Part shown: positions 37,786 to 47,341 of the stretch, one piece after another
Layout: each line of letters starts with the position of its first letter
Numbering within the stretch: the stretch's first letter is position 1
Source of the DNA: Hydrogenophaga taeniospiralis
Lineage (GTDB): Bacteria; Pseudomonadota; Gammaproteobacteria; Burkholderiales; Burkholderiaceae_C
DNA: 64,000 nt
Assembly: GCF_020510445.1 (NCBI RefSeq)
Contig: NZ_JAHBAG010000001.1
Location: 534,501 to 598,500, forward strand
Reading direction: 5' to 3'
Program-made: the position numbers and the translations under genes
The notes under the pieces: generated by a model
What the model saw: the letters and a program-made list of their open reading frames with translations, nothing else
The model's database searches: none
What the model was told of the DNA's origin: nothing

Positions 37786-39261
37786 ATGTCCGAAGAAAAC
37801 AAACAGGACAGCGGCCCGGTGTCCTTCGGCTTGTTCCAGCGTGAGCAGCGCAGCCTGTTCGGCGAGATCCTGGACTGGATGCTCACGCCACTGCTGCTGC
37901 TGTGGCCGCTGTCGCTGGCGCTGACCTGGTTCGTCGCGCAGGGCATTGCCAGCAAGCCCTTCGACCGCGCCCTCGAATTCAACCTGCAGGCGCTCACGCA
38001 GTTCGTGGTCAGCAACGATGGCCGGGTCACGTTCAACCTCACGCCGCAGGCGCGCGACCTGCTGCGCGCGGACGACAGCGATCTGGTCTATTACCAGGTG
38101 CTGGACCCGCGCGGCGAGCTCATCAGCGGCGAGAGCGATTTCCCGCTGCCGCGCGACAACGAAACCCCCGAACCCGGGCGGGTGCTGCTGCGCGACGACA
38201 TCGTGCGCGGTGACGAGGTGCGGGTGGCCTACACCTGGCTCTCGCGCAACAACAGCATGCAGCGGCTGGTGCTGATGCAGGTGGCCGAAACCAAGGGCAA
38301 ACGCTCCACGCTGGCCACCGAAATCATCAAGGGCGTGATGGTGCCGCAGTTCGTCATCCTGCCGCTGGCGGTGCTGCTGGTCTGGCTGGCGCTGGTGCGC
38401 GGCATCCGCCCGCTCAACGAGCTGGAGCAGCGCATCCGCGCGCGCAAGCCCGACGATCTGAGCCCGATCGAAGAGTCGTTCATCCCGCAGGAAGTCGCGC
38501 CGCTTGTTTCGTCGATCAACGACCTGCTGACGCGGCTCAAGGCCTCGCTGACGACGCAGAAACGCTTCCTGGCCGACGCGGCGCACCAGCTCAAGACCCC
38601 CCTGGCGGGCCTGCGCATGCAGGCCGAGCTGGCCCAGCGCGAGACCGACCCGGTAGAAATCCGCGGCTCGCTGCAGCAGATCGCGCGTGCCAGCTCGCGC
38701 GCCACCCACACGGTGAACCAGTTGCTGGCACTGGCGCGCGCCGAAACCACGGGCCGCACCCTGCCCAGCGGCACCGTGGACATGGCGCGGCTGGTCACGG
38801 ACGTGGTGCGCGAATCGGTGCCACGCGCGCTGGAACACGGCATCGACCTGGGCTACGAAGGCCCCGAGCAGGTGCCCCAGGAATGCCTGATCGAAGGCAA
38901 CCCGACCCTGCTCGAAGAAATGGTCCGCAACCTGGTGGACAACGCCATCAACTACGCAGGCCGGGGCGGGGTGGTCACGGCACGCATGCTGGTCGATCGC
39001 TTCAGCGGCGTGATGATTCTGCAGGTGGAAGACGACGGCCCGGGCATCCCGGAGAACGAGCGCGAGTTCGTGCTGCAGCCGTTCTACCGGGCGCTGGGCA
39101 CCAACGTGGACGGCTCCGGCCTGGGGCTGGCCATCGTGCACGAAATCGCCCAGCAGCACGGCGCCACCGTGCACATGGACGACGCCCAGCCCGGCCGCCC
39201 CAACCCGGGGCTGCGGGCCTCGGTGCGGTTCGCGCCGCGCAGAACCACGCCGCAGGAGTAG
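37786..39261 (+). CDS. Sensor histidine kinase (TctE/QseC-like)
   Basis: A 491-residue membrane sensor with two transmembrane helices (about 32-52 and 184-205) that enclose a 2CSK_N-type periplasmic domain (FDRALEFNLQALTQF, then VYYQVLDPRGELISGE). A HAMP linker follows. The H box is FLADAAHQLKTPLAGLRMQ, the N box LVDNAINYAG, and the G boxes DDGPGIPENERE and GSGLGLAIVHEI. This N-terminal domain is typical of TctE-like kinases that often sense carboxylates, but the ligand here is unknown. It pairs with the regulator upstream. Confidence 0.95.
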   Translation: MSEENKQDSGPVSFGLFQREQRSLFGEILDWMLTPLLLLWPLSLALTWFVAQGIASKPFDRALEFNLQALTQFVVSNDGRVTFNLTPQARDLLRADDSDLVYYQVLDPRGELISGESDFPLPRDNETPEPGRVLLRDDIVRGDEVRVAYTWLSRNNSMQRLVLMQVAETKGKRSTLATEIIKGVMVPQFVILPLAVLLVWLALVRGIRPLNELEQRIRARKPDDLSPIEESFIPQEVAPLVSSINDLLTRLKASLTTQKRFLADAAHQLKTPLAGLRMQAELAQRETDPVEIRGSLQQIARASSRATHTVNQLLALARAETTGRTLPSGTVDMARLVTDVVRESVPRALEHGIDLGYEGPEQVPQECLIEGNPTLLEEMVRNLVDNAINYAGRGGVVTARMLVDRFSGVMILQVEDDGPGIPENEREFVLQPFYRALGTNVDGSGLGLAIVHEIAQQHGATVHMDDAQPGRPNPGLRASVRFAPRRTTPQE

Positions 39262-39282
39262 GGCCGGTCGCTCAGCGCGGGG

Positions 39283-42258
39283 TCATTCCAAGTGCTGGCC
39301 CACGATGCCGGCGATCTCGAACATCGTGACCTGGTCCTTGCCGAACACCGGGCGCAGCTTGGCGTCGGCGTTCACCCGGCGCTTGTCGGTCGCGTCCTGC
39401 AGGCCGTTGGCCTTGATGTAGTCCCACAACTTCTTCACCACCTCGGGGCGCGAAACGGCGCCTTCGCCGATCACGGCCGCCAGCGCGGCGCTGGGCTGTT
39501 TGCCGCTGGCCGCGGTGGTCTTGCGTGGTGCCTTGGGGGTTTTCGCCGCCGGCGTCTTCTTGGCCGCGGCCTTCTTGGCCGGCGCCGCCTTCTTCGCGGG
39601 CGCGGTCTTGCCCGTGGCCGCGCGCGCGGGTGCGCCGGCCGCCGTCTTGCGCGGCGGGAATTTGCTGGTGCGCGGCTCGAACTCGAAGTTCACCTTGCCC
39701 GCTTCCTTGTCCCAGGCCAGGAAGGCCTTGAAGGCGCGGCGTGTGCGCATGGAGACGAACTTGTCGAGCAGGTCGGTCTTGCCCGTGGCGAGCAACTTTT
39801 GCATCTGCTCGCGCGCCACCGGCTGCTGCAGGATGATCTTGCCGCTCTTGAAATCGCAGCTTGGCGTGGCCTGCGCCATGGTGGGCACCGACTTTTCGCA
39901 GACGTAGTTGGCGCCGTGCTCGTGCACCGCGCCGCCGCATTTGGGGCAGGCGCCCAGCGACTCGCTGCCGCTGAAATCGACCAGTTCGCCGGTCTCTTCG
40001 TTCTTCTTGTCGTCGCCGAAGTCGAATTCGAGCTTCCAGTTCTGGTCTTCTTCGCTGAACTTGATCACGATCTCGGCCACGAAAGGCCAGCCCGCCTTGG
40101 AGCGGAAACCTTCGAGCGGGCCGATCTTCTTGTCGCGCAGCAGGGTTTCGGCTTCTTCGGGCTCGAAGGTGCGGCCCGCCGGCGACTTGCCGAACGAGAA
40201 ACCACAGCCTTCGCTGTTGCCGTCGGCCCCGGTGCAGCCGTAGCGGCGGTAGTTTTCCTTCACCACGCCGCCGCAGTTGGGGCAGGGCGTCTGCAGGGTG
40301 GCGTAGTTGCCGGGGATGGTGTCGCGGTCGTATTCCTTGGCCTTCTTCACCATGCGTTCGGTCATGGCGGCGATCTCGCCCATGAAGGCGGCACGGCTGA
40401 GCTTGCCGTGCTCCATCTGGGCCAGCTTGTACTCCCACTCACCGGTGAGTTCGGGCTTGGACAGTTCTTCCACGCCCAAGCCACGCAGCAGCGTCATGAG
40501 CTGGAAGGCCTTGGCGGTGGGGATGATCTCGCGGCCTTCGCGCAGCATGTATTTTTCGGTCAGCAGGCCTTCGATGATGGCCGCGCGCGTGGCCGGGGTA
40601 CCCAGGCCTTTTTCCTGCATCGCTTCGCGCAGCTCGTCGTCGTCCACCAGCTTGCCCGCGCCTTCCATGGCGCCCAGCAGCGTGGCTTCCGAATAGCGCG
40701 CGGGCGGCTTGGTCTTCAGGCCTTTCGTCTCGACGGATTCGGTGCGCACGGTCTCGCCTTCGCGCACCGGCACCAGGTTCTGACCCTTGTCGCCCTCTTT
40801 CGCGTCGACCACGTCTTCGGCGGCCTCCTTGCCGTAGACCGCCATCCAGCCCGGCTTGACCAGCACCTTGCCTTCGGTCTTGAAGTGGTGACCCACCGCA
40901 CTCGTGATGCGCGTGGTCACCATGAACTCGGCGCTGGGGAAGAACACCGCGAGGAAGCGGCGCACCACCAGGTCGTACAGCTTCTGTTCGGCCTCGGACA
41001 GGCCGCTCGGTGCCTGCAAGGTCGGGATGATGGCGAAGTGGTCCGACACCTTGCTGTTGTCGAAGATGCGCTTGCTCGGGCGGATGTAGCCGCCATCGAG
41101 CGCGGTCCGGGCGTGCGGCGCCAGGTGTTTCATGCCGCTGCCGGCCAGCATCTCGAAGGTCTGCTTCACCGTGGGCAGGTAGTCCTCGGGCAGGGCGCGC
41201 GAATCGGTCCGCGGGTAGGTCAGGGCCTTGTGGCGCTCGTACAGGCTTTGCGCGAGCTGCAGCGTGGTCTTGGCCGAGAAACCGAAGCGGCCGTTGGCCT
41301 CACGCTGCAGGCTGGTCAGGTCGTACAGCAGGCCGCTGGCCTGGGTGGTGGGTTTGCTTTCTTCCTTGACGCTGGCGGCCTTGCCACGCACCGCGTCGGC
41401 AATGGCGAGCGCCTCGCGCTGGCTCCAGACGCGGTCGGCGCGCTGCTCCGGGTCGGCATCCTCGCCGGTGGGCTTCTTGAAGTTGGGATCGAACCACTTG
41501 CCCGGGTACTCGCCGGCCTCGGCCAGGAAGGAGCCGTGGATTTCCCAGTAATCGCGGCTGCGGTGGGCGCGGATCTTCTCTTCGCGCTCGACCACGATGG
41601 ACAGCGTGGGCGTCTGCACCCGGCCCACGGTGGTGAGGAAGAAGCCGCCGTCGCGTGAGTTGAACGCCGTCATGGCGCGCGTGCCGTTGATGCCGACCAT
41701 CCAGTCGGCCTCGGAGCGGCTGCGCGCCGCGTCGGCCAGGCCCTGCATCTGGGCGTCGCTGCGCAGGTGCTCGAAGCCGTCGCGGATGGCCGCGGGCGTC
41801 ATGGACTGCAGCCACAGGCGCTGCACCGGCTTGCCCAGCGTCTGGTAGGCCCCGCCCTTGAAGCCGCCGGCGTACTGCTCGATCAGGCGGAAGATCAGTT
41901 CGCCCTCGCGGCCCGCGTCACAGGCGTTGATGAGGCGGGCCACGTCCTTGCGCTTGGCCAGGCGGACCACCGCGCTCAACCGCGACTTGGTCTTGTCGAT
42001 CGGCTTCAATTCAAAGTAGGGCGGCAGCACCGGCAGGTGGGCAAAGCTCCATTTGCCGCGCTTGACGTCGAATTCCTCGGGCGCGGCGATCTCCACCAGG
42101 TGGCCCACGGCGGAGGTCACCACATAGGCGTCGTTTTCAAAATGATCGTCGTGCTTGTCGAACTTGCCCGCCACCGGGGTGAGCGCTCGCACGATGTCCT
42201 GAGCCACGGAGGGCTTCTCGGCGATGACCAGCGTTTTGGCGAAACCTTCGGTTTTCAT
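39283..42258 (-). CDS. topB: DNA topoisomerase III with C-terminal SWIB domain
   Basis: A 991-residue type IA topoisomerase that cleaves one strand and decatenates DNA. The Toprim domain begins KTLVIAEKPSVAQDIVRAL, and the active-site Tyr is in KALTYPRTDSRALPEDYL (about residue 347). Two zinc-finger-like stretches follow (TPCPNCGGVV and GACPKCGGAV). The last 150 residues comprise a Lys/Ala/Pro-rich linker and a SWIB/MDM2-like domain (VSRPEVVKKLWDYIKANGLQ, then KLRPVFGKDQVTMFEI). E. coli TopB has about 650 residues, so the tail is an addition. ATG 42258 is preferred to an upstream TTG. Confidence 0.95.
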   Translation of the reverse strand: MKTEGFAKTLVIAEKPSVAQDIVRALTPVAGKFDKHDDHFENDAYVVTSAVGHLVEIAAPEEFDVKRGKWSFAHLPVLPPYFELKPIDKTKSRLSAVVRLAKRKDVARLINACDAGREGELIFRLIEQYAGGFKGGAYQTLGKPVQRLWLQSMTPAAIRDGFEHLRSDAQMQGLADAARSRSEADWMVGINGTRAMTAFNSRDGGFFLTTVGRVQTPTLSIVVEREEKIRAHRSRDYWEIHGSFLAEAGEYPGKWFDPNFKKPTGEDADPEQRADRVWSQREALAIADAVRGKAASVKEESKPTTQASGLLYDLTSLQREANGRFGFSAKTTLQLAQSLYERHKALTYPRTDSRALPEDYLPTVKQTFEMLAGSGMKHLAPHARTALDGGYIRPSKRIFDNSKVSDHFAIIPTLQAPSGLSEAEQKLYDLVVRRFLAVFFPSAEFMVTTRITSAVGHHFKTEGKVLVKPGWMAVYGKEAAEDVVDAKEGDKGQNLVPVREGETVRTESVETKGLKTKPPARYSEATLLGAMEGAGKLVDDDELREAMQEKGLGTPATRAAIIEGLLTEKYMLREGREIIPTAKAFQLMTLLRGLGVEELSKPELTGEWEYKLAQMEHGKLSRAAFMGEIAAMTERMVKKAKEYDRDTIPGNYATLQTPCPNCGGVVKENYRRYGCTGADGNSEGCGFSFGKSPAGRTFEPEEAETLLRDKKIGPLEGFRSKAGWPFVAEIVIKFSEEDQNWKLEFDFGDDKKNEETGELVDFSGSESLGACPKCGGAVHEHGANYVCEKSVPTMAQATPSCDFKSGKIILQQPVAREQMQKLLATGKTDLLDKFVSMRTRRAFKAFLAWDKEAGKVNFEFEPRTSKFPPRKTAAGAPARAATGKTAPAKKAAPAKKAAAKKTPAAKTPKAPRKTTAASGKQPSAALAAVIGEGAVSRPEVVKKLWDYIKANGLQDATDKRRVNADAKLRPVFGKDQVTMFEIAGIVGQHLE

Positions 42259-42274
42259 CTCTACAATCAACTTT

Positions 42275-42323
42275 CACGCGCGCATACACGCGCACACATG
42301 GGTACGCACACACACGCGCGCAC
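42275..42323. repeat. Alternating purine-pyrimidine tract (Z-DNA-prone)
   Basis: Two uninterrupted alternating runs, 26 bases (42275-42300) and 22 bases (42302-42323), mostly CG/CA steps such as CACGCGCGCATACACG, lie between the divergent topoisomerase III and SET genes. Such tracts readily adopt Z-DNA under negative supercoiling. Confidence 0.75.
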
Positions 42324-42350
42324 CTGCATGAAACAACCTTACCAAAATTT

Positions 42351-42902
42351 TTGGACGTGACGAAAACCACTGGTTTCGCTGAAAGCCCGCGCCCGTCGCG
42401 CCCCGCGCCCGCCGCGAAGAAGCCCGCTTCGGGCAGCCGCCGCATCCAGACGCGCCGCTCCGGCGTGCACGGCAAGGGCGTCTACGCCGTGGTGGACCTT
42501 GCCGAGGGTGAGACCCTGATCGAATACGTGGGCGAGATCATCACCTGGGACGAGGCGCTGCGCCGCCACCCGCACGACCCGAGCGACCCGAACCACACCT
42601 TCTATTTCCACATCGACGAAGACCACGTGATCGACGCCAAGGTGGGCGGCAACTCCTCGCGCTGGATCAACCACAGCTGCAACCCCAACTGCGAAGCCGA
42701 GGTGGACGACGGCCGGGTGTTCATCCGGGCCCAGCGCAACATCGCCGCGGGCGAAGAGCTGTTCTACGACTACGGCCTGGTGATCGACGAGCCCTACACG
42801 CCCAAACTCAAGGCCGAGTACCCCTGCTGGTGCGGCGCGCCCCGCTGCCGCGGCACGCTGCTGGCGCCGAAGCGGGCCGGCAAAGCGTCGAAGCTAGGAT
42901 GA
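42351..42902 (+). CDS. SET domain protein-lysine methyltransferase
   Basis: A 183-residue protein consisting of a basic N-terminal tail (about 30 residues), a SET domain and a post-SET cysteine motif. Key motifs: SGVHGKGVYAVVDLAEGETL, SRWINHSCNPNCEAEV (SAM and substrate binding), GEELFYDYG, and CWCGAPRCRGTLL. These are the hallmarks of protein-lysine methyltransferases best known for histones. The bacterial target is unknown; a DNA-associated protein is plausible given the Lys-rich topoisomerase tail encoded divergently next door. Start is TTG 42351 or GTG 42357; neither has a convincing ribosome site. Confidence 0.87.
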   Translation: MDVTKTTGFAESPRPSRPAPAAKKPASGSRRIQTRRSGVHGKGVYAVVDLAEGETLIEYVGEIITWDEALRRHPHDPSDPNHTFYFHIDEDHVIDAKVGGNSSRWINHSCNPNCEAEVDDGRVFIRAQRNIAAGEELFYDYGLVIDEPYTPKLKAEYPCWCGAPRCRGTLLAPKRAGKASKLG

Positions 42903-42988
42903 CCCCCCTGCGCCGCTTCGCGTCTTCCCCCCTGAAGGGGGACAACACCTGCGCCCCGGCAAAGCCGGTTGCGCGGTGTTCTGGTCTG
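42903..42988 (+). repeat. GC-rich intergenic repeat (family 1), copy 4
   Basis: CCCCCCTGCGCCGCTTCGCG, a TTCCCCCCTGAAGGGGG core hairpin, then CCCCGGCAAAGCCGGTTGCG. It fills the gap between the SET gene and birA. Confidence 0.8.
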
Positions 42989-43004
42989 AAGGCACTTCGC
43001 GCCC

Positions 43005-43808
43005 ATGTCTGACCTGCTCGCTCACGTCGAAGCCGTCTGGCAGGCGGTTGTGCCCGATCTGCCGGGTTTCACCGTCGAGGTGCTGCCCAGCATCGATTCC
43101 ACCAACACCGAGCTCATGCGCCGCGCGCGCGCCGGGGCCATGGAACCGGTGTTGCTGGCCGCCGAGGAGCAGACCGCCGGGCGCGGGCGCCTGGGCAAGG
43201 CCTGGCACAGCCGCGCCGGCCAGTCGCTCACCTTCTCGCTGGCCCTGCCGCTGGCCCCGGCCGACTGGTCCGGGCTGTCGCTGGCCGTGGGCGTGAGCCT
43301 GGCGCAGAGCCTGCACCCCGACGTGCAACTGAAATGGCCCAACGACCTCTGGCTGCACGGGCGCAAGCTCGGCGGCATCCTGGTGGAGACCGCCAGCAAC
43401 GGCACCGAAAGTGCCGGGCCGCGGCGGCTGGTGGTGATCGGGGTGGGCATCAACATCGCCCGGCCCGAGGCCGCTGCCGTGAGCGCCCTGGCCAGCCCCG
43501 GCGCGGCACTGCCGCCCGTGCCACCGGCCGGACTGGCCGAGGTGCTGGTCGGGCTCACCGCGGGCGAGGTGCTCGAACGGGTGGCCCCGGCGCTGGTGCG
43601 CGACGTGCTGGCCTTTGAATCCCAGGGCTTTGCCGCGTTTGCGCAGCGCTTCGCCCAGCGCGACGCGCTGCACGGCCGCGCGGTGCAGCTCACCGACGGC
43701 ACCCAGGGGTCGGCCTGCGGCGTCAACGAGCAGGGCGCCCTGCTGGTGCTGACCGACCAGGGCATGCGCACCATCAACAGCTCGGAAGTGAGCGTGCGGC
43801 CATGCTGA
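43005..43808 (+). CDS. birA: Biotin--[acetyl-CoA-carboxylase] ligase
   Basis: A 267-residue biotin protein ligase. Motifs: STNTELMRRARAG, AAEEQTAGRGRLGKAWHS (adenylate-binding loop) and LKWPNDLWLHGRKLGGILVE. There is no N-terminal helix-turn-helix, so unlike E. coli BirA it is a ligase only and not a repressor of biotin synthesis. The C-terminal small beta domain is present (LHGRAVQLTDGTQGSACGVN). It overlaps the next gene by seven bases. Confidence 0.95.
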   Translation: MSDLLAHVEAVWQAVVPDLPGFTVEVLPSIDSTNTELMRRARAGAMEPVLLAAEEQTAGRGRLGKAWHSRAGQSLTFSLALPLAPADWSGLSLAVGVSLAQSLHPDVQLKWPNDLWLHGRKLGGILVETASNGTESAGPRRLVVIGVGINIARPEAAAVSALASPGAALPPVPPAGLAEVLVGLTAGEVLERVAPALVRDVLAFESQGFAAFAQRFAQRDALHGRAVQLTDGTQGSACGVNEQGALLVLTDQGMRTINSSEVSVRPC

Positions 43809-44611
43809 GGTGGGCGCTCTGGTTGCTGCTGGTGTCCAACGCGGGCTACTTCGCCTGGACCCAGGGCTATCTGGGGGCACTGGGTCTGGCGCCCCAGGAA
43901 CAGCGTGAACCCGAACGCCTGCAGGGGCAGGTGCAACCCGACATGCTGCGCCTGCTCAACGGGCCGCGCGCGGTGTCGCCGCTGAACCCGGCCGCCACAA
44001 CAGCGCCCAGCCCGGAGGCCGCGACCCCGGATGCCGGGGCGCCCGCCACACCGTCCGAACCCGTCGCGGCGCCGGCCAACGAGACCGCGCCACCGGCCAG
44101 CCCATCCACACCACCGCCCGTTCCCGCGCCGGCCCCCGTGGCCCAGGCACCGGAGGCCACGGCCTGCTGGCAGGCCGGTGGCTTCACCGAGGCCCAGACC
44201 GAGGCGCTGCGCGGTTCCCTGGGCCAGCTCGACCTGCCACGCAACGGCTGGCAGTTCAACGAAGCCCGCAGCGGCGGGCGCTGGATCGTCTACATGGGCC
44301 GCTACGACAACCAGGAACAGGTGGAACGCAAGAAGGCCGAATTGCGGGAGCTGAAGGTGGCGTTCCGCGAGTTGTCCGCGGCCGGCCTGGGCCCCGGCCT
44401 GGCCCTGGGCACCTATTCCAGCGAAGCGGCGGCCGAGAAGGCCCTGGCGGCCGTCGTGCGCACCGGCGTGCGCACGGCCCGGATCGCGCAGGAGCGCGCC
44501 GAGTCGGTCAGTTACACACTGCGCCTGCCCCGCATCACCCCCACGCAACGCGACGCCGTGGCCGGGCTGGGCGCCCTGCTGGCGGGCAAACCGCTCAAGC
44601 GCTGCAACTGA
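43802..44611 (+). CDS. SPOR domain-containing membrane protein
   Basis: A 269-residue protein with one N-terminal transmembrane helix (LRWALWLLLVSNAGYFAW), a Pro/Ala-rich linker (about residues 60-115), and a C-terminal SPOR-like repeat region (GGRWIVYMGRYDNQEQVERK, then GLALGTYSSEAAAEKALAAV). SPOR domains bind denuded peptidoglycan at the septum. The gene overlaps birA, so it is translated with it; a functional link is not obvious. The C-terminus ends LAGKPLKRCN with a lone Cys. Confidence 0.85.
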   Translation: MLRWALWLLLVSNAGYFAWTQGYLGALGLAPQEQREPERLQGQVQPDMLRLLNGPRAVSPLNPAATTAPSPEAATPDAGAPATPSEPVAAPANETAPPASPSTPPPVPAPAPVAQAPEATACWQAGGFTEAQTEALRGSLGQLDLPRNGWQFNEARSGGRWIVYMGRYDNQEQVERKKAELRELKVAFRELSAAGLGPGLALGTYSSEAAAEKALAAVVRTGVRTARIAQERAESVSYTLRLPRITPTQRDAVAGLGALLAGKPLKRCN

Positions 44612-44622
44612 GACGGCGGCGC

Positions 44623-45543
44623 TCAGCCAGCCACCGCCACCGGCTGGGCACGCACTCGCTGGGCCTCGAACCAGTCCAGCGCGTCGTTCCACAGGGGCCG
44701 GGCTTTCGGACGGAAGTAGCCCATGTGGCCGATGGCCCCCAGACCGGCGCGGCGCGGGTCGATGCTCACGGCGCGCACCGCGGTGTTGCGGTAGCCGGCC
44801 ATGAAGGCGTCGCGCGAGGCCGGCGGCGCCCAGGCGTCGTCGAGCGCGTTGACCGCCACGATGGGGAAACGCACGTCGGCGAAGCGCTCGGTGACGGCCT
44901 GCATGCGCGGGTCGTCGAAGAAATAGCGCGGGTAGTTGCACCACCGGCGCCACTGGCGGTACACGTCCAGCGGCAGGTCCTCGCCCATGCCCAGCCGGCT
45001 CCAGGGCAGGTAGCCGGCCGCACGCGTCCACACCGGCCCGAGCACGCGCCACATGAAGAGCACGCGCAGGCGCTCCAGCGGCGGCATCCAGCCGTGCCAG
45101 CCGGCGCCGGTGGCGAAGGTGTAGGCGCCGTCCACCGCGGCGGGGTCGGGCAGCAGCCCCAGCGCATGGCCGCCGTAGGAATGGCCGACCAGGTACAGCG
45201 GCATGCCGTCCTGGCGCATGGCCTCGACACCGGCGGCCAGATCGAGCCGGCCCCAGTCGAGGTAGTCCATGCGGAAGCCCTTGAGCGTGGCCGGGGCCGA
45301 CTGGCCGATGCCCCGGTAGTCCAGGGTGAGCACGTCGAAGCCGCGTTGCGCCGCGTGCTCGGCGAAGCGCCGGTAGAAGCCCTGGGGCACGCCGGTGGCA
45401 CCGCCCACCACCAGGTGCGCGCGCGGCGGCGTGGCGCTTCTGAAACGATGGGCCACCAGCGGGTAGCCATCGGCCGCGCGCAGGCTCAGGCGTTCACCGG
45501 TGACGGGTGCCGCCGGGGTATCCAGATCGACAGAGGGGTGCAT
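44623..45543 (-). CDS. Alpha/beta hydrolase
   Basis: A 306-residue serine hydrolase. The nucleophile elbow is LVGHSYGGHALG; the oxyanion region is HLVVGGATGVPQGFYRRFAE, and the late acid and base are probably in NALDDAWAP and IGHMGYFRP. The type (YRGIGQSAPATLKG, then WCNYPRYFFDDP) resembles COG4757 predicted hydrolases. It begins 4 bases after a TetR gene stop and has AAGGAG upstream, so both form one operon under the TetR operator. Substrate unknown. Confidence 0.88.
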   Translation of the reverse strand: MHPSVDLDTPAAPVTGERLSLRAADGYPLVAHRFRSATPPRAHLVVGGATGVPQGFYRRFAEHAAQRGFDVLTLDYRGIGQSAPATLKGFRMDYLDWGRLDLAAGVEAMRQDGMPLYLVGHSYGGHALGLLPDPAAVDGAYTFATGAGWHGWMPPLERLRVLFMWRVLGPVWTRAAGYLPWSRLGMGEDLPLDVYRQWRRWCNYPRYFFDDPRMQAVTERFADVRFPIVAVNALDDAWAPPASRDAFMAGYRNTAVRAVSIDPRRAGLGAIGHMGYFRPKARPLWNDALDWFEAQRVRAQPVAVAG

Positions 45544-45547
45544 GGGA

Positions 45548-46159
45548 TCAGACTCCTTGAGGATGGGCGACCGCGCCGGGCGGGCGCGCCGACAGCAGGG
45601 CCAGCAGGCTCGTCGTGGCCTGCTGGATCGGTTCGCTGCTCTGCGCCACGCGGGCCTGCAGCAGGCCGCCTTCGTAGGCGGCCACGATGAGGGCCGCCAG
45701 ACCCTGCGCCTGGGCGCGTGGCTCGCCCGCCAGCTCCAGCGCCTGGGCGATGCGCTCGCGCACCCGGGTGAACGCCCGGGCCAGCGCTTCGCGCAGCGTG
45801 GCGTCCTGGGCCGTGCTCTCCAGCGCCACCGTGGCCAGCGGGCAGCCGGACTCGAAGCCACTGTCCTGCAACCGGGCGGTGGCGCCGGCGAGCCAGCGGC
45901 GCAGGGCGTCGAGCGGGTCGGGTGTGGCGGCCAGCAGGGCGTCGAGCCCGCGCAGCATGCGGTCCACCACCGCGTCGATCGCCGCGATCGCCAGCTCGGT
46001 CTTGCCGCCGGGGAAGTGGTGGTAGAGCACGCCCTTGGGCGCCCCGGCCTGCTGCAACAACTCGGTCAGACCGACGCCGTGCAGGCCACGGCGGCGCAGC
46101 GCGTCGGTCATGGCGGCGATGAGGCGTTCGCGGGTGCCTGGGGTGGACATTTCGGACAT
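45548..46159 (-). CDS. TetR/AcrR family transcriptional regulator
   Basis: A 203-residue repressor. The N-terminal helix-turn-helix reads TRERLIAAMTDALRRRGLHG, then GLTELLQQAGAPKGVLYHHF. The ligand-binding part is helical, with SGFESGCPLATVALE typical of the LmrA/YxaF-like group (TetR_C_33-like). A perfect 16-base operator lies just upstream, and the co-transcribed hydrolase is probably the regulated function. Confidence 0.93.
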   Translation of the reverse strand: MSEMSTPGTRERLIAAMTDALRRRGLHGVGLTELLQQAGAPKGVLYHHFPGGKTELAIAAIDAVVDRMLRGLDALLAATPDPLDALRRWLAGATARLQDSGFESGCPLATVALESTAQDATLREALARAFTRVRERIAQALELAGEPRAQAQGLAALIVAAYEGGLLQARVAQSSEPIQQATTSLLALLSARPPGAVAHPQGV

Positions 46160-46171
46160 GGGGCAAATCTA

Positions 46172-46187
46172 TAGACCGGTCGGTCTA
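46172..46187 (-). promoter_or_regulatory. TetR-type operator palindrome
   Basis: TAGACCG-GT-CGGTCTA, a perfect 7-2-7 inverted repeat 12 bases before the TetR start. It is of the type bound by LmrA/AcrR-group regulators. Confidence 0.75.
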
Positions 46188-46245
46188 GTGTCAAGCACCC
46201 GGCTGTCACCTCGGTTCACGAGCCTCGATGCACACGCGTTGCCCA

Positions 46246-46272
46246 ACAAAAAAGCGCCCGAAGGCGCTTCTT
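46246..46272 (-). terminator. Intrinsic terminator after gap
   Basis: Minus-strand AAGCGCC-TTCG-GGCGCTT stem with a UUCG tetraloop and a T run, 22 bases after the gap stop. Confidence 0.85.
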
Positions 46273-46291
46273 TGTGGAGCGGGTGGGTTGA

Positions 46292-47341
<1,050 letters not shown>

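Noticed and set aside
42328..42360. A ten-codon frame (MKQPYQNFWT) before the SET gene, looking like a leader peptide
   Set aside because: It has no ribosome site and no attenuator-like structure after it, so chance is the simpler explanation.
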